This document shows, one piece after another, positions 46,361 to 54,975 of a stretch of 64,000 nt of DNA. Source of the stretch: Herbiconiux solani NBRC 106740 (GTDB lineage: Bacteria > Actinomycetota > Actinomycetes > Actinomycetales > Microbacteriaceae); contig NZ_BCST01000002.1 of the NCBI RefSeq assembly GCF_001571005.1, forward strand, positions 248,001 through 312,000, written 5' to 3'. The notes under the pieces are model-generated. The model saw only the letters and a program-made list of their open reading frames with translations, searched no databases and was not told the origin of the DNA. The stretch's first letter is position 1; every line of letters starts with the position of its first letter. The position numbers were made by a program, and so were the translations under genes.

Positions 46361-47269
46361 ATGAGCACCGACGACACCTCCGACCCCGCCGTGCGCGTGC
46401 GCGACCTGCGAAAGGACTACGGGCACTTCCACGCCGTCGACGGGATCAGCTTCGACATCGAGCGCGGCGAGACCTTCGCGCTCCTCGGGCCGAACGGGGC
46501 CGGCAAGAGCACGACGGTCGAGATCCTCGAGGGGTACCGCGAGCGCACCAGCGGCGAGGTCAGCGTGCTCGGCCAGGATCCGCGGCACGCCGGACTCGCC
46601 TGGAAGGCCCGCCTCGGCATCGTGCTGCAGCAGACCGGAGAGAGCGGCAACGTCTCGGTGCGCGAGCAGCTCGCCCACTTCGCCTCGCTCTACCCGAACC
46701 CGCGCGACGTCGACGAGGTGATCGCCGCCGTCGGGCTCGAGGAGAAGGCGAAGACCCGCATCAAGTCGCTCTCCGGCGGCCAGCGGCGCCGGGTCGACGT
46801 GGCCCTCGGGATCGTCGGGCGCCCCGAACTCCTCTTCCTCGACGAGCCGACCACCGGGTTCGACCCCGAGGCGCGCCGCCAGTTCTGGGAGCTCATCCGG
46901 TCGCTCTCCCGCGAGGGCACCACGATCGTGCTCACCACCCACTACCTCGACGAGGCCGCTCAGCTGAGCGACCGCGCCGCCGTCATCGCGGGAGGACGCC
47001 TGATCGAGATGGGCCCGGTCCACGAGCTCGGGCCGGCCGAGGCCCGCATCCCGATCGTGCGGTGGCGGGATGCGTCGGGGCTTCACGAGGAGCGGACCGA
47101 GACCCCGGCCGCCCGCGTCGCCGCCCTGGTCGCGGCCCACGGAGAGCTGCCCGAGCTCGAGGTCATCCGCCCCGGCCTCGAGGACATCTACCTCGACCTG
47201 GTCGCCACCGCCGAAGCCGAGACGCGCGCACAGACCCCGACACAGGAACAGACACGAGTCGACGCATGA
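46361..47269 (+). CDS. ABC-2 type exporter ATPase
   Basis: A 302-residue ABC ATPase: Walker A LLGPNGAGKSTT, Q-loop VLQQTGESGNVS, signature SLSGGQRRRVDVALG, Walker B LLFLDEPTTGFDP and H-loop LTTHYLDEA. After the nucleotide domain is a roughly 80-residue C-terminal extension typical of DrrA/CcmA-like export ATPases. It overlaps the downstream permease by 4 bp (ATGA). The ATG at 46361 is chosen over an upstream one 14 codons earlier because the conserved fold starts soon after it. Substrate unknown. Confidence 0.9.
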   Translation: MSTDDTSDPAVRVRDLRKDYGHFHAVDGISFDIERGETFALLGPNGAGKSTTVEILEGYRERTSGEVSVLGQDPRHAGLAWKARLGIVLQQTGESGNVSVREQLAHFASLYPNPRDVDEVIAAVGLEEKAKTRIKSLSGGQRRRVDVALGIVGRPELLFLDEPTTGFDPEARRQFWELIRSLSREGTTIVLTTHYLDEAAQLSDRAAVIAGGRLIEMGPVHELGPAEARIPIVRWRDASGLHEERTETPAARVAALVAAHGELPELEVIRPGLEDIYLDLVATAEAETRAQTPTQEQTRVDA

Positions 47270-48117
47270 CCACCACGCCCACCCGGCCCACCGCATCCTT
47301 CGGCCCCCTCCGCACCCTGAGACTGGGCCTCGCCCGCGCGGTCTACGAGACGACGATCTACTTCCGCGCCGGCGACACGATCTTCTTCACCTTCCTCTTC
47401 CCGGTCGTGCTGCTCGGCATCTTCTCGGTCGCATTCCAGGGCCTCGGCAACGTCGGCGAGGTGAACGGTCAGGGCGGCGTCTCGCAGGCCGCCTTCTACC
47501 TGCCCGGGATGATCGCCGCCGGCATCCTGCTGAGCGGGGTGCAGAACCTCGGCATCGACATCGCCGTCGAGCGGAGCGACGGCACGCTCAAGCGCCTCGC
47601 CGGCACCCCGCTGCCCGTAGTGTCGTACTTCATGGGTAAGATCGGCCAGGTGCTGGTGACCTCGCTCGCACAGATCGCCATCCTCATCCTGCTCGCCCGG
47701 GTGGCGTTCGGCGTCGAACTGCCCACGGAGCCGGCCAAGTGGCTCACCTTCGCCTGGGTCTACCTGCTCAGCATCTCGACCGCGGCCGTGCTCGGCATCG
47801 CGATCTCGCAGCTGCCGAAATCGGGCAAGAGCGCCTCGCCCGTGATCATCCCGCCGCTGCTCGTGCTGCAGTTCATCTCGGGCGTCTACATCTCGTTCTC
47901 GCTGCTGCCGGACTGGCTGCAGGCGATCTCGAGCGTCTTCCCGCTGAAGTGGATTGCGCAGGGGATGCGCTCGGTCTTCCTCCCCGACGACTTCGCGGCC
48001 GCCGAGGTGGGCGGCAGCTGGGACCTGCCGGGCGTGGCGATCGTGCTCGGCATCTGGCTGGTCGTGGGGCTCGTGGTGTGCCGGATCGGCTTCCGCTGGA
48101 TCCGCAAGGACAGCTGA
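47266..48117 (+). CDS. ABC-2 type exporter permease
   Basis: A 283-residue membrane protein with six helices of the ABC2_membrane family: YFRAGDTIFFTFLFPVVLLG near the start, the cytoplasmic VERSDGTLKRLAGTPLP region and PLLVLQFISGVYISFSLLPDW. It is coupled to the ATPase gene upstream. The last codons and stop are followed by an exact 21-bp tandem copy of themselves, so the next gene, convergent, ends only 37 bp away. Confidence 0.9.
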   Translation: MTTTPTRPTASFGPLRTLRLGLARAVYETTIYFRAGDTIFFTFLFPVVLLGIFSVAFQGLGNVGEVNGQGGVSQAAFYLPGMIAAGILLSGVQNLGIDIAVERSDGTLKRLAGTPLPVVSYFMGKIGQVLVTSLAQIAILILLARVAFGVELPTEPAKWLTFAWVYLLSISTAAVLGIAISQLPKSGKSASPVIIPPLLVLQFISGVYISFSLLPDWLQAISSVFPLKWIAQGMRSVFLPDDFAAAEVGGSWDLPGVAIVLGIWLVVGLVVCRIGFRWIRKDS

Positions 48118-48143
48118 GCGAGCCGCAAGGACAGCTGAGCGAG
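48102..48143. repeat. Tandem 21-bp direct repeat at the permease 3' end
   Basis: CCGCAAGGACAGCTGAGCGA plus G occurs at 48102-48122 and again at 48123-48143 without a mismatch. The first copy includes the stop codon of the permease gene, so the second is untranslated. Confidence 0.9.
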
Positions 48144-48154
48144 CCGCCTACCCC

Positions 48155-48907
48155 CTACGCGTTCTCCTTCCGGAACGTCCGCGTCCCTACGTACAGCCCG
48201 GCCGCGAAGAGCGCCAGCGTCCAGATCACGCCCCACATCGTCGTGATCGTGAAGAAGTTCCCGGCGAACAGCTCGCGGATCGCGTTCACGATGTACTTCG
48301 TCGGCATGAAGTCGCTGACCACCTGCAGCCACTGCGGTCCGATCGTCATCGGCAGCAGGATGCCCGACAGGAGCAGCACCGGCAGCGCGATGCTGTTGAT
48401 CACCGGCGCCATCACATCCTCGCTCTTGGTCGTGAGCGCCAGCGCGTTCGAGGCGGCAGCGCACGCGGCGCCGAGCAGCACGGTCAGCACGAGGCCGAGT
48501 GCCATGCCCCCGATCGACCCGGTGAGTCCGAACAGGAACGCCAGGCCGATCAGCACGAGCCCCTGCACGAACAGCTGCAGCACGTCGCGCAGGATGCGCC
48601 CGAGCAGCAGCGCGGTGCGACTCGCCGGCGTCACCCGCTCGGCCTCGATCACGCCCGCCCGCCACTCGGCGATCAGCCCGAACCCGGCGAACAGCGCCCC
48701 GAACAGGCCCAGCTGCACGAGCAGCCCCGGCACGAACAGCGTGTACGCGTTCTGCGCGCCGAGCGAACCGGCGAGCGGCTCGAGCAGCGGGCCGAAGAGC
48801 ACCAGGTAGAGGATGGGCTGCACCAGACCGATGATCACCCAGGCCGGGTTGCGCAGCGCCAGTCGCAGCTGGCGGCGAAAGACGATGTAGGTCTCTCTCC
48901 AGAACAT
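48155..48907 (-). CDS. ABC-2 type exporter permease (DrrB-like)
   Basis: A 250-residue six-helix permease: FRRQLRLALRNPAWVIIGLVQP start, then IEAERVTPASRTALLLGRILRD in the first cytoplasmic loop, and a terminal FRKENA tail. It matches the daunorubicin-type DrrB export permeases. It starts 3 bp after the stop of the DrrA-like ATPase gene. Together they form an exporter facing the previous one tail to tail. Confidence 0.9.
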   Translation of the reverse strand: MFWRETYIVFRRQLRLALRNPAWVIIGLVQPILYLVLFGPLLEPLAGSLGAQNAYTLFVPGLLVQLGLFGALFAGFGLIAEWRAGVIEAERVTPASRTALLLGRILRDVLQLFVQGLVLIGLAFLFGLTGSIGGMALGLVLTVLLGAACAAASNALALTTKSEDVMAPVINSIALPVLLLSGILLPMTIGPQWLQVVSDFMPTKYIVNAIRELFAGNFFTITTMWGVIWTLALFAAGLYVGTRTFRKENA

Positions 48908-48910
48908 TGG

Positions 48911-49891
48911 TCAGGCTCCTTCTCGCAGCGAACGGCCGGTCAGGGTGAGGAAGACGTCGTCGAGCGTGGGCCGGCGCACCTCGATCGACTCGAGCGCGAT
49001 GCCCTCGGCGTCGAGCGCGCGGATCAGGCCCGCGACCTCGTGCCCCGCCCCGCGCACCCGGGCGCGCACCGTGGCGGCTCCGGCACCCGCGGCGCCGTCG
49101 GCCGGCTCCGAGTCGGCGATGGCGGCGAGCAGCCGTGCCGCCGCCGGTGCCTGCGCCGGATCGGCGACCACGAGCTCGACGAGATCGCCCGAGACCTGCC
49201 GCTTCAGTGCATCCGGAGTGTCGCTCGCGACGATCACCCCGTGGTCGATGACGAGGATGCGGTCGCAGAGTGCGTCGGCCTCGTCGAGATAGTGGGTGGT
49301 GAGGAAGATCGTGGCCCCGCGCTTCACCCGGAGATCGGAGATGTGGGTCCAGAGGTTCGCGCGCGCCTGCGGGTCGAGCCCCGTGGTCGGCTCGTCGAGG
49401 AACACGAGGGTCGGGTCGTGCACGAGCCCCATCGCGATGTCGAGGCGACGACGTTGCCCGCCGGACATCGCCCGCGGCTGGCGCTCCCACAGACCGTCGA
49501 GGTCGAGCTGCTCGAAGAGTTCGCGGCCGCGCGTCTCGGCCTGCTTCTGACTGATGCCGTAGAGCATCCCGTGATCCATGATCTCCTCGCCGGCCCGCGC
49601 CTCGGGCGAGGTCGAGCCGCTCTGCGAGACGTAGCCGATGCTGCGGCGCACCTGCTGCGACTGGGTCGCGACGTCGTAGCCGGCCACCGTCGCCGACCCG
49701 GCCGTGGGCTTGAGCAGCGTCGTCAGCATCCGGAGCGTGGTCGTCTTCCCGGCTCCGTTCGGGCCGAGGAAGCCGACGATCTCCCCCTCGGCGACGTCGA
49801 TGTCGACCCCGGCGACCGCCTTGACCTGCTCCTTCTGCTTACCCCGCCCCCGCCCGTCGAACGTGCGGGCGAGCCCTCGCGCGTGGATCAT
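48911..49891 (-). CDS. ABC-2 type exporter ATPase (DrrA-like)
   Basis: A 326-residue ATPase of the daunorubicin resistance family: Walker A FLGPNGAGKTTT, Q-loop VSQSGSTSPEARAGEE, signature AMSGGQRRRLDIAMGL, Walker B LVFLDEPTTGLDP, H-loop LTTHYLDEAD and a C-terminal domain ending in RPTLDDVFLTLTGRS, the DrrA C-motif. GAAGGAGA lies 6 nt before ATG 49891; an ATG at 49927 is the alternative. Upstream is an inverted repeat AATGTG-N9-CACATT over a TAATGT -10 box, so a dedicated repressor is likely. Confidence 0.92.
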   Translation of the reverse strand: MIHARGLARTFDGRGRGKQKEQVKAVAGVDIDVAEGEIVGFLGPNGAGKTTTLRMLTTLLKPTAGSATVAGYDVATQSQQVRRSIGYVSQSGSTSPEARAGEEIMDHGMLYGISQKQAETRGRELFEQLDLDGLWERQPRAMSGGQRRRLDIAMGLVHDPTLVFLDEPTTGLDPQARANLWTHISDLRVKRGATIFLTTHYLDEADALCDRILVIDHGVIVASDTPDALKRQVSGDLVELVVADPAQAPAAARLLAAIADSEPADGAAGAGAATVRARVRGAGHEVAGLIRALDAEGIALESIEVRRPTLDDVFLTLTGRSLREGA

Positions 49892-49916
49892 CCGGTCTCC
49901 TTCTCGGCCCTGCGGC

Positions 49917-49937
49917 AATGTGGACATCGTTCACATT
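49917..49937 (-). promoter_or_regulatory. Inverted repeat over the DrrAB-like promoter
   Basis: AATGTG-N9-CACATT spans 49917-49937. On the minus strand TAATGT (49938-49933) fits a -10 box, placing the repeat over the -10 and start site. AATGT/ACATT arms are typical of PadR-family operators; the regulator is not in the neighbourhood. Confidence 0.5.
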
Positions 49938-49970
49938 AGGGCCCGGAGTGCCGACTGCGGAAGACCCGGC

Positions 49971-51185
49971 TCAGATCCCGTGGCCGAGGAACACCGGTTC
50001 GGGCTGCAGCAGCACGCCGAACTCGGCCATCACCCGGCCCTGCACGAAGCGCGCGAGCTCGGCCACATCGGCGGCCAGGCCGCCCCCGGAGGGCCCGGAT
50101 GCTGCGGCGCCGCCCGCCGTGTTCACGATCGCCAGCGTGTGCTTCGACGAGATCGCCGCCGTCGATCCCGGAAGCGAGAACCCCTTCCGCACCCCGGCGC
50201 GCTCGATCAGCCACGCGGCGCTGAGCTTCACGTGGTACTCGGCCGGCAGTCGTCGCGCGGCGTGGTCGCCGTCGATCGACACCCCGGTTCCGGCGTCGCC
50301 GATCGGCACGACCAGATCCGGTTCGTCCGGCTCGATCTGCCAGCGCGGTGCATCCGAGGGGAGCGTGCGCGCGAAGGCCTCGGTCACGATCGGGTTGGTG
50401 AAGAACGAGCCGGCGCTCACCGAGTCCGGGTCGGCCGCATCCAGGACCATGCCCTTCGAGGCGCGAAGGCCGAGCACCGTCGCGCGGACCTCGGTCAGCG
50501 GCATCCGCTCGCCGACCTCGACCCCGAGCGCGGTCGCGAGCTGGCCGTAGGCGATCGGACGGCTGAGGGGCACGGTGTCGCCGTCGCGCGCATCCGTCAG
50601 GTCGAAGGTGACCGAGAGCACGACACCGCGCCGGCCGCGCTTGAAGACGGAGGTGCGGTAGCCCAGCCCGAGTTCCTCGCGCCGCAGCCGGACGACCTCG
50701 CCCGAGTCGGCGTCGAGGAAGTCGAGCGAAACGATCGAGGATTCGACCTCCTGCCCGTAGGCGCCGATGTTCTGGATGGGCGCGGCCCCCACCGAACCGG
50801 GGATGCCGGACAGCGCCTCCATGCCGCTCAGCCCGTTCTCGACGGCGTAGCGCACGAGACCGTCCCAGGACTCGCCCGCCTGCACGCGGAGTCGCACGGT
50901 GCCCGACTTCGCCGGAAGCGTGGCGATCCCGCGGGTGGCGACCCGGATGACGGTTCCCTCGAAGCCCTCGTCGGCGACGACCACGTTGGAGCCCCCGCCG
51001 AGCACGAACCAGCGCTCGGGGTCGTCGTCCTCGTCGGCCCAGGCCTGCCGGGCGAGGTCGAGCAGCTCGGGCTCGGTCGTCGCGGTCAGCAGGCGCTCGG
51101 CCGGGCCGCCGACGCGCAGGGTCGTGAGCCGGGCGAGCGGAGTCGCCGCCGAGCCCGTTGAAGACACCGAACCCGGATCCGTCAC
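49971..51185 (-). CDS. murB: UDP-N-acetylenolpyruvoylglucosamine reductase
   Basis: A 404-residue FAD enzyme of peptidoglycan precursor synthesis, which reduces enolpyruvyl-UDP-GlcNAc to UDP-MurNAc. It shows LTTLRVGGPAERL, VLGGGSNVVVADEGFEG (FAD binding), GIPGSVGAAPIQNIGAYG and GSFFTNPIV, whose Ser is the catalytic proton donor region, then the family's C-terminal AAWLIERAGVRKGF. The start ATG overlaps the MaoC gene stop (ATGA), so it shares that operon. Confidence 0.95.
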   Translation of the reverse strand: MTDPGSVSSTGSAATPLARLTTLRVGGPAERLLTATTEPELLDLARQAWADEDDDPERWFVLGGGSNVVVADEGFEGTVIRVATRGIATLPAKSGTVRLRVQAGESWDGLVRYAVENGLSGMEALSGIPGSVGAAPIQNIGAYGQEVESSIVSLDFLDADSGEVVRLRREELGLGYRTSVFKRGRRGVVLSVTFDLTDARDGDTVPLSRPIAYGQLATALGVEVGERMPLTEVRATVLGLRASKGMVLDAADPDSVSAGSFFTNPIVTEAFARTLPSDAPRWQIEPDEPDLVVPIGDAGTGVSIDGDHAARRLPAEYHVKLSAAWLIERAGVRKGFSLPGSTAAISSKHTLAIVNTAGGAAASGPSGGGLAADVAELARFVQGRVMAEFGVLLQPEPVFLGHGI

Positions 51186-51613
51186 GGCAGCCTGACGAGC
51201 ACCTGGGCCTTGCCCAGCACGGTGCCGCCCTCGACGGTCACGGTCAGGTCGATGCGCGCGGTCCTCTCGGCCTCGTCGACCTTCCCGATCACCGCACGCA
51301 CCGACACGTCGGCGCCCTCGGTGGGATGCACGACCACGGGCCGCGTGAACCGCACCTGGTAGTCGAGCACGCGCGCCGGGTCGCGCAACCAGTCGACGAC
51401 CGGCTGCACGGCAAGCCCCATGGTGAGCATCCCGTGGGCGAGCACGCCCGGCAAGCCGACCTCGGCAGCGACGTCGTCGCGGTAGTGGATGGCGTTGAAG
51501 TCGCCGGAGGCGCCCGCGTAGCGCACGAGCGACTCGCGCGTCAGGTGGTAGGTCGCCTCGGCGACCACATCGCCGGGGACGAAGGGGTGGACCAGGACCT
51601 CGTCGCTCGTCAT
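51182..51613 (-). CDS. MaoC-like dehydratase (HadB-type)
   Basis: A 143-residue hotdog-fold protein: RYAGASGDFNAIHYRDDVAAEVGLPGVLAHGML (given in part) carries the hydratase 2 Asp and His catalytic residues (GDFNAIH). It matches the mycobacterial HadB subunit of the (3R)-hydroxyacyl-ACP dehydratase. The upstream gene (overlap 4 bp) supplies the partner HadA-like subunit. In mycobacteria hadABC lies next to secE-nusG-rplK-rplA and this general neighbourhood is retained here. Role: fatty acid elongation dehydration step. Confidence 0.88.
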   Translation of the reverse strand: MTSDEVLVHPFVPGDVVAEATYHLTRESLVRYAGASGDFNAIHYRDDVAAEVGLPGVLAHGMLTMGLAVQPVVDWLRDPARVLDYQVRFTRPVVVHPTEGADVSVRAVIGKVDEAERTARIDLTVTVEGGTVLGKAQVLVRLP

Positions 51614-52059
51614 GCCGCGTCCCCTCTCACCACGAGGGTCGAGGTGGCGGTGGCCACGTGCTCGTCCCGCGCATCCCGGATGGTGGTCTCGGCGGCCACC
51701 ATGGCGTTGCCCCCGAGGGTCTTGATGCTCGTGATCGACAGCTGCGCGGTGAGCTCGTCGCCGGCCACGATCGGCCGGGTGTACGAGAACTGCTGCGAGC
51801 CGTGCACGACGTGGGTGAGCTCGATCCCCGAGTCCTCGATCGCGAAGAGCTGGTCGAGGGTGAGCTGCTGCACCACGATCGCGAACGTGGGGGGCGCGAC
51901 GACGTCGGCGTAACCGGCCTCGCGCGCCGACTCGACGCTGTAGTTCACGGGGTCGGAGGCGAACACGGCGCGCGAGAACTCGCGCACCTTCTCGCGTCCG
52001 ACGAGATAGGGGCTCGTCTTGGCGAACTCCCGCTCGATCAGGTCCTGGTTGACTGGCAC
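51610..52059 (-). CDS. MaoC N-terminal-like dehydratase (HadA-type)
   Basis: A 149-residue hotdog-fold protein without the catalytic GDxNxxH motif; it has YLVGREKVREFSRAVFASD and VVAPPTFAIVVQQ, the pattern of the HadA/FAS1-like dehydratase substrate-binding subunit. It overlaps the HadB-like gene. The GTG at 52059 lies exactly 7 nt after a TAAGAT box, so a leaderless start there is preferred over ATG 52068. Confidence 0.87.
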   Translation of the reverse strand: MPVNQDLIEREFAKTSPYLVGREKVREFSRAVFASDPVNYSVESAREAGYADVVAPPTFAIVVQQLTLDQLFAIEDSGIELTHVVHGSQQFSYTRPIVAGDELTAQLSITSIKTLGGNAMVAAETTIRDARDEHVATATSTLVVRGDAA

Positions 52060-52100
52060 GCTTCTCATCTTACGTTCGCGGCTCCAGTAGGGTCGGTGGC

Positions 52101-53036
52101 GTGCGACTAGGTGTGCTCGACGTCGGATCCAACACGGTCCATCTCATCGTCGTGGATGCGCATCCCGGCGCCCGGCCCGTGCCCGCTGCGTCGCACAAGT
52201 CGGTACTGCGCCTGATGCGCTACCTCGAACCCGACGGCGGGATCAGCGAGGACGGCGTACTCGCGATCATCGCCGCGATCTCCGCCGCCACCGAGGTCGC
52301 CCGCCGCGAGGGCATCGACGAGCTGCTGCCGATGGCCACCTCGGCCCTCCGCGAGGCCCGGAACGGCGAGGAGGTGCTCGCCCGGATCGAGCAGGAGACC
52401 GGGGTCGCGCTGCGGGTGCTGACCGGCGAGGACGAGGGGCGCCTGACCTTCCTGGCCATCCGCCGCTGGTACGGCTGGTCCTCCGGCAACATCCTGCTCT
52501 TCGACATCGGCGGAGGCTCGCTCGAGATCGCCGCCGGCAGCGACGAATACCCCGAGGTCGCCGTCTCGCTGCCCCTCGGCGCCGGCCGCACCACAGTGCA
52601 GTTCTTCCCCGACGATCCGCCCTCGCCCGAGCAGATGCTCGAACTGCGGGCGCACTCCCGTGCGGTGATGCGAGCGGATGCGCTGCCCCTGTTCGAGCAG
52701 CTGCCGCCGTTCGAGCACGTGGTCGGGTCGTCGAAAACCATCCGCTCGCTCGCACGACTGGCGGGTTCGTCGTTCGCGAGCAGCTCGATCGGCGGCGAGG
52801 ACAGGCTGACGCTGCGGCGCTCGGAGCTGAAGGACTGGATCCCGCGCCTCGGGCAACTGCCCGCCGAGGCCCGGCAGGCGCTGCCCGGGATCACGCCGGA
52901 CCGCACCTTCCAGATCGTGGCCGGAGCCGTGGTGCTGCACTCGGCGATGAAGCTGTACGACGTCGACGAGCTCGAGGTCTCGCCGTGGGCGCTGCGGGAA
53001 GGCATCCTGCTGCGCTACCTCGACGGGCTCGGCTAA
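52101..53036 (+). CDS. Ppx/GppA family phosphatase
   Basis: A 311-residue actin-like ATPase-fold protein: VLDVGSNTVHLIVVDAH (phosphate 1), TSALREARNGEEVLARIEQETG, GEDEGRLTFLAIR and LLFDIGGGSLEIAAG (phosphate 2). Family members hydrolyse exopolyphosphate and/or guanosine pentaphosphate in the stringent response; this short type is like mycobacterial Ppx1. The GTG start is 7 nt from a TAGGGT box, so the transcript is probably leaderless. Divergent from hadA-like with only 41 bp between starts. Confidence 0.92.
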   Translation: MRLGVLDVGSNTVHLIVVDAHPGARPVPAASHKSVLRLMRYLEPDGGISEDGVLAIIAAISAATEVARREGIDELLPMATSALREARNGEEVLARIEQETGVALRVLTGEDEGRLTFLAIRRWYGWSSGNILLFDIGGGSLEIAAGSDEYPEVAVSLPLGAGRTTVQFFPDDPPSPEQMLELRAHSRAVMRADALPLFEQLPPFEHVVGSSKTIRSLARLAGSSFASSSIGGEDRLTLRRSELKDWIPRLGQLPAEARQALPGITPDRTFQIVAGAVVLHSAMKLYDVDELEVSPWALREGILLRYLDGLG

Positions 53037-53051
53037 GCCCGGCGCCGCACC

Positions 53052-53873
53052 CTAGCCCGAGACCGCCCACAGGGCGACCGCGCTCGCGGCGGCGACGTTG
53101 AGCGAGTCGATGCCGTGCAGCATCGGGATCTGAACGACGGTGTCGGCCGCCCGGATCGCCTCGGCGGTGAGTCCCGCACCCTCGGTGCCGAGCACCAGGG
53201 CGACCCGCTCGGGGACGTTCCGTTCGAAGTCGCGGAGGCTCACCGCATCCGGAGTCAGGGCCAGCGCCGCGATGTGGAAGCCGTGCGCGTGGAGCAGCGG
53301 CCCGAGCTCGTCCCACTCGCCGACCCTCGTCCACGGCACCTGCAGCACCGTGCCCATGCTCACGCGGATCGCGCGGCGGTAGAACGGGTCGGAGCAGCGC
53401 GGCGAGACCAGTACGGCGTCGGCCCCGATCGCGCCGGCCGAGCGGAAGATCGCGCCGACGTTGGTCGGGTCGACGACGTCCTCGATCACCACCACCCGGC
53501 GGGCGCCGCGGAGGAGCTCGGCCGGGTCGGGCAGCGGCGGCCTCGTCATGGCGGCGATCAGGCCGCGGTGCAACAGGTAGCCGGTGAGCTCGCCGAGCAG
53601 TTCGGCCGGGCCGACGAACACCGGGACGTCGGGGTGCCCGCCCGCCTCGAGTGCGGCGACCGCCTCGTGCTCGCTCGCCCCGAGGGCCAGCACCGAGCGA
53701 GGGACGTGGCCGGCACGCAGGGCGCGTTCGAGCACCAGCAGCGACTCGGCGATGTACAGCCCGTTCTCGCGGCCCGGCTCGCTGCGCTTCGCGTTCTTGA
53801 GCGCCACATCGGTCGCGTGCGCGTAGTCGGCGAGACGCGGATCCTGCAGATCCTCGACGCGGATGACGGGCAT
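53052..53873 (-). CDS. SpoU/TrmH family RNA 2'-O-methyltransferase
   Basis: A 273-residue SPOUT methyltransferase: an N-terminal L30e-like domain (NGLYIAESLLVLERALRAG), then VVVIEDVVDPTNVGAIFRSAGAIG (motif 1), ALVLGTEGAGL (motif 2) and IPMLHGIDSLNVAAASAVALW (motif 3), the knot that binds S-adenosylmethionine. The rRNA or tRNA target is not evident. The ATG at 53873 is directly after the divergent VanZ end; both it and VanZ lie on the minus strand. Confidence 0.9.
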   Translation of the reverse strand: MPVIRVEDLQDPRLADYAHATDVALKNAKRSEPGRENGLYIAESLLVLERALRAGHVPRSVLALGASEHEAVAALEAGGHPDVPVFVGPAELLGELTGYLLHRGLIAAMTRPPLPDPAELLRGARRVVVIEDVVDPTNVGAIFRSAGAIGADAVLVSPRCSDPFYRRAIRVSMGTVLQVPWTRVGEWDELGPLLHAHGFHIAALALTPDAVSLRDFERNVPERVALVLGTEGAGLTAEAIRAADTVVQIPMLHGIDSLNVAAASAVALWAVSG

Positions 53874-53884
53874 GGAACGAGAGT

Positions 53885-54373
53885 CTAGGGTGCGGGCGCG
53901 GGCCGGATGCGGCGACGGGCCAGCGCGCGGACGCCGAGCATGAGCACCGCGCCGAGCAGGGCGCCCGCGGTGTTCGTGATGAGGTCGTTGACGTCGGCGG
54001 TGCGGCCGTCGTCGAGCAGGTACTGCGTGATCTCGATCGTGAGCGTCGCGGCCAGCGCGATGCCGAGGACGGTGAGGATGCGCGCGCCCGCGAGCACCAG
54101 CAGCAGGCCGAGCGGCACGAAGACGAAGACGTTGAGCACCGCGTCGACCGCCGAGCCGCGGCCGTCGAACTGCAGGGGCACCAGGTTGAGCCGCACGCCG
54201 AGCCCGCTGCCCGGGCGCAGGGTCATGAACGCCACCCCGGCGGCCCAGATGAGGGTGAGCAGCACCACCGGGCCGCGTGACACGGGCCCGGGGATCAGCC
54301 CGCGGCCGACCGCGACCATGCCGAGCGCCACGAGGAGCCCGGCGAACAGCAGGCTCAGGAGGTATTCGAGCAT
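53885..54373 (-). CDS. VanZ family membrane protein
   Basis: A 162-residue protein with four or five helices. TLRPGSGLGVRLNLVPLQ and VFVFVPLGLLLVL followed by IEITQYLLDDGRTADVNDLITNTAGALLG are the VanZ signatures (E-QY, R-DVNDxxxN). VanZ-like proteins occur in teicoplanin resistance clusters but also very widely in genomes without resistance. It precedes the methyltransferase gene by 11 bp. Confidence 0.88.
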   Translation of the reverse strand: MLEYLLSLLFAGLLVALGMVAVGRGLIPGPVSRGPVVLLTLIWAAGVAFMTLRPGSGLGVRLNLVPLQFDGRGSAVDAVLNVFVFVPLGLLLVLAGARILTVLGIALAATLTIEITQYLLDDGRTADVNDLITNTAGALLGAVLMLGVRALARRRIRPAPAP

Positions 54374-54573
54374 GCAGTGATGGTGTCATGCGGCGGGGCC
54401 CGCCGCCTGGGCGTGCGCCGGGAGGGGCTGGGGGTGGGTCGACCGCGTTTGATCGACAGACGTGGACGAGCGCGGAGCCGGAGCGCGGTTTGCGGCCCCG
54501 GAGGCGTGGGCGGCGGGCTCGTAGTGCAGTCTGAGGGACGAAGGGTCGCTGCTACCGGAACGAGGAGACTGTC

Positions 54574-54942
54574 GTGTCCACCTCGAACGCACCGGTTCCG
54601 GAAGCGTGGGGTGACTTCGCGGTGGGGACCCCGTGGTCGGACGACCCGGCCGTGGTGTTCCAGTGCCGCACCGACGAGCCGGAGTGCGACGACGACCTCC
54701 TGGTCTACCGGGACCGCCTCGTCATCCGCCCCACCGGCGACCGGCCCCCGGCGACCCTCGCCCTTTCCCGGATCGAGAGCTGGGAGATCGAGCGCCGGGG
54801 CGTGGTGCTCCTCCTCCGCCTGTGCCCGACGGCCGGCGACCCGCTCGAGGCACGCCTCTCGGCGACCTTCGAACCCCCTCTGACGAGGACCCTGACGAGG
54901 CTGCTCGGGCAGCCCGGGACGGCATCCCGCCGCCCCCTGTGA
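54574..54942 (+). CDS. Hypothetical protein
   Basis: A 122-residue soluble protein with a Cys pair (VFQCRTDEPECDDDLLVYRD) and an alternating strand pattern (RLVIRPTGDRPPATLALSRIES, given in part, then WEIERRGVVLLLRLC), which suggests a compact beta barrel such as a PH-like domain, with a C-terminal helix. GAGGAG lies 7 nt before the GTG. I recognise no family. It is 33 bp upstream of the AraC-type gene on the same strand. Confidence 0.55.
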   Translation: MSTSNAPVPEAWGDFAVGTPWSDDPAVVFQCRTDEPECDDDLLVYRDRLVIRPTGDRPPATLALSRIESWEIERRGVVLLLRLCPTAGDPLEARLSATFEPPLTRTLTRLLGQPGTASRRPL

Positions 54943-54975
54943 ATTACCGGCCACGGTATGCCATGATTCGTCTCG

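Noticed and set aside
44237-47296. A 1019-codon open frame on the minus strand across the AI-2E, MarC, aminotransferase and ABC genes
   Set aside because: It is antisense to four recognisable proteins, is rich in Arg, Gly, Asp and His in low-complexity fashion and shows no domain; long antisense frames are expected at this GC content.
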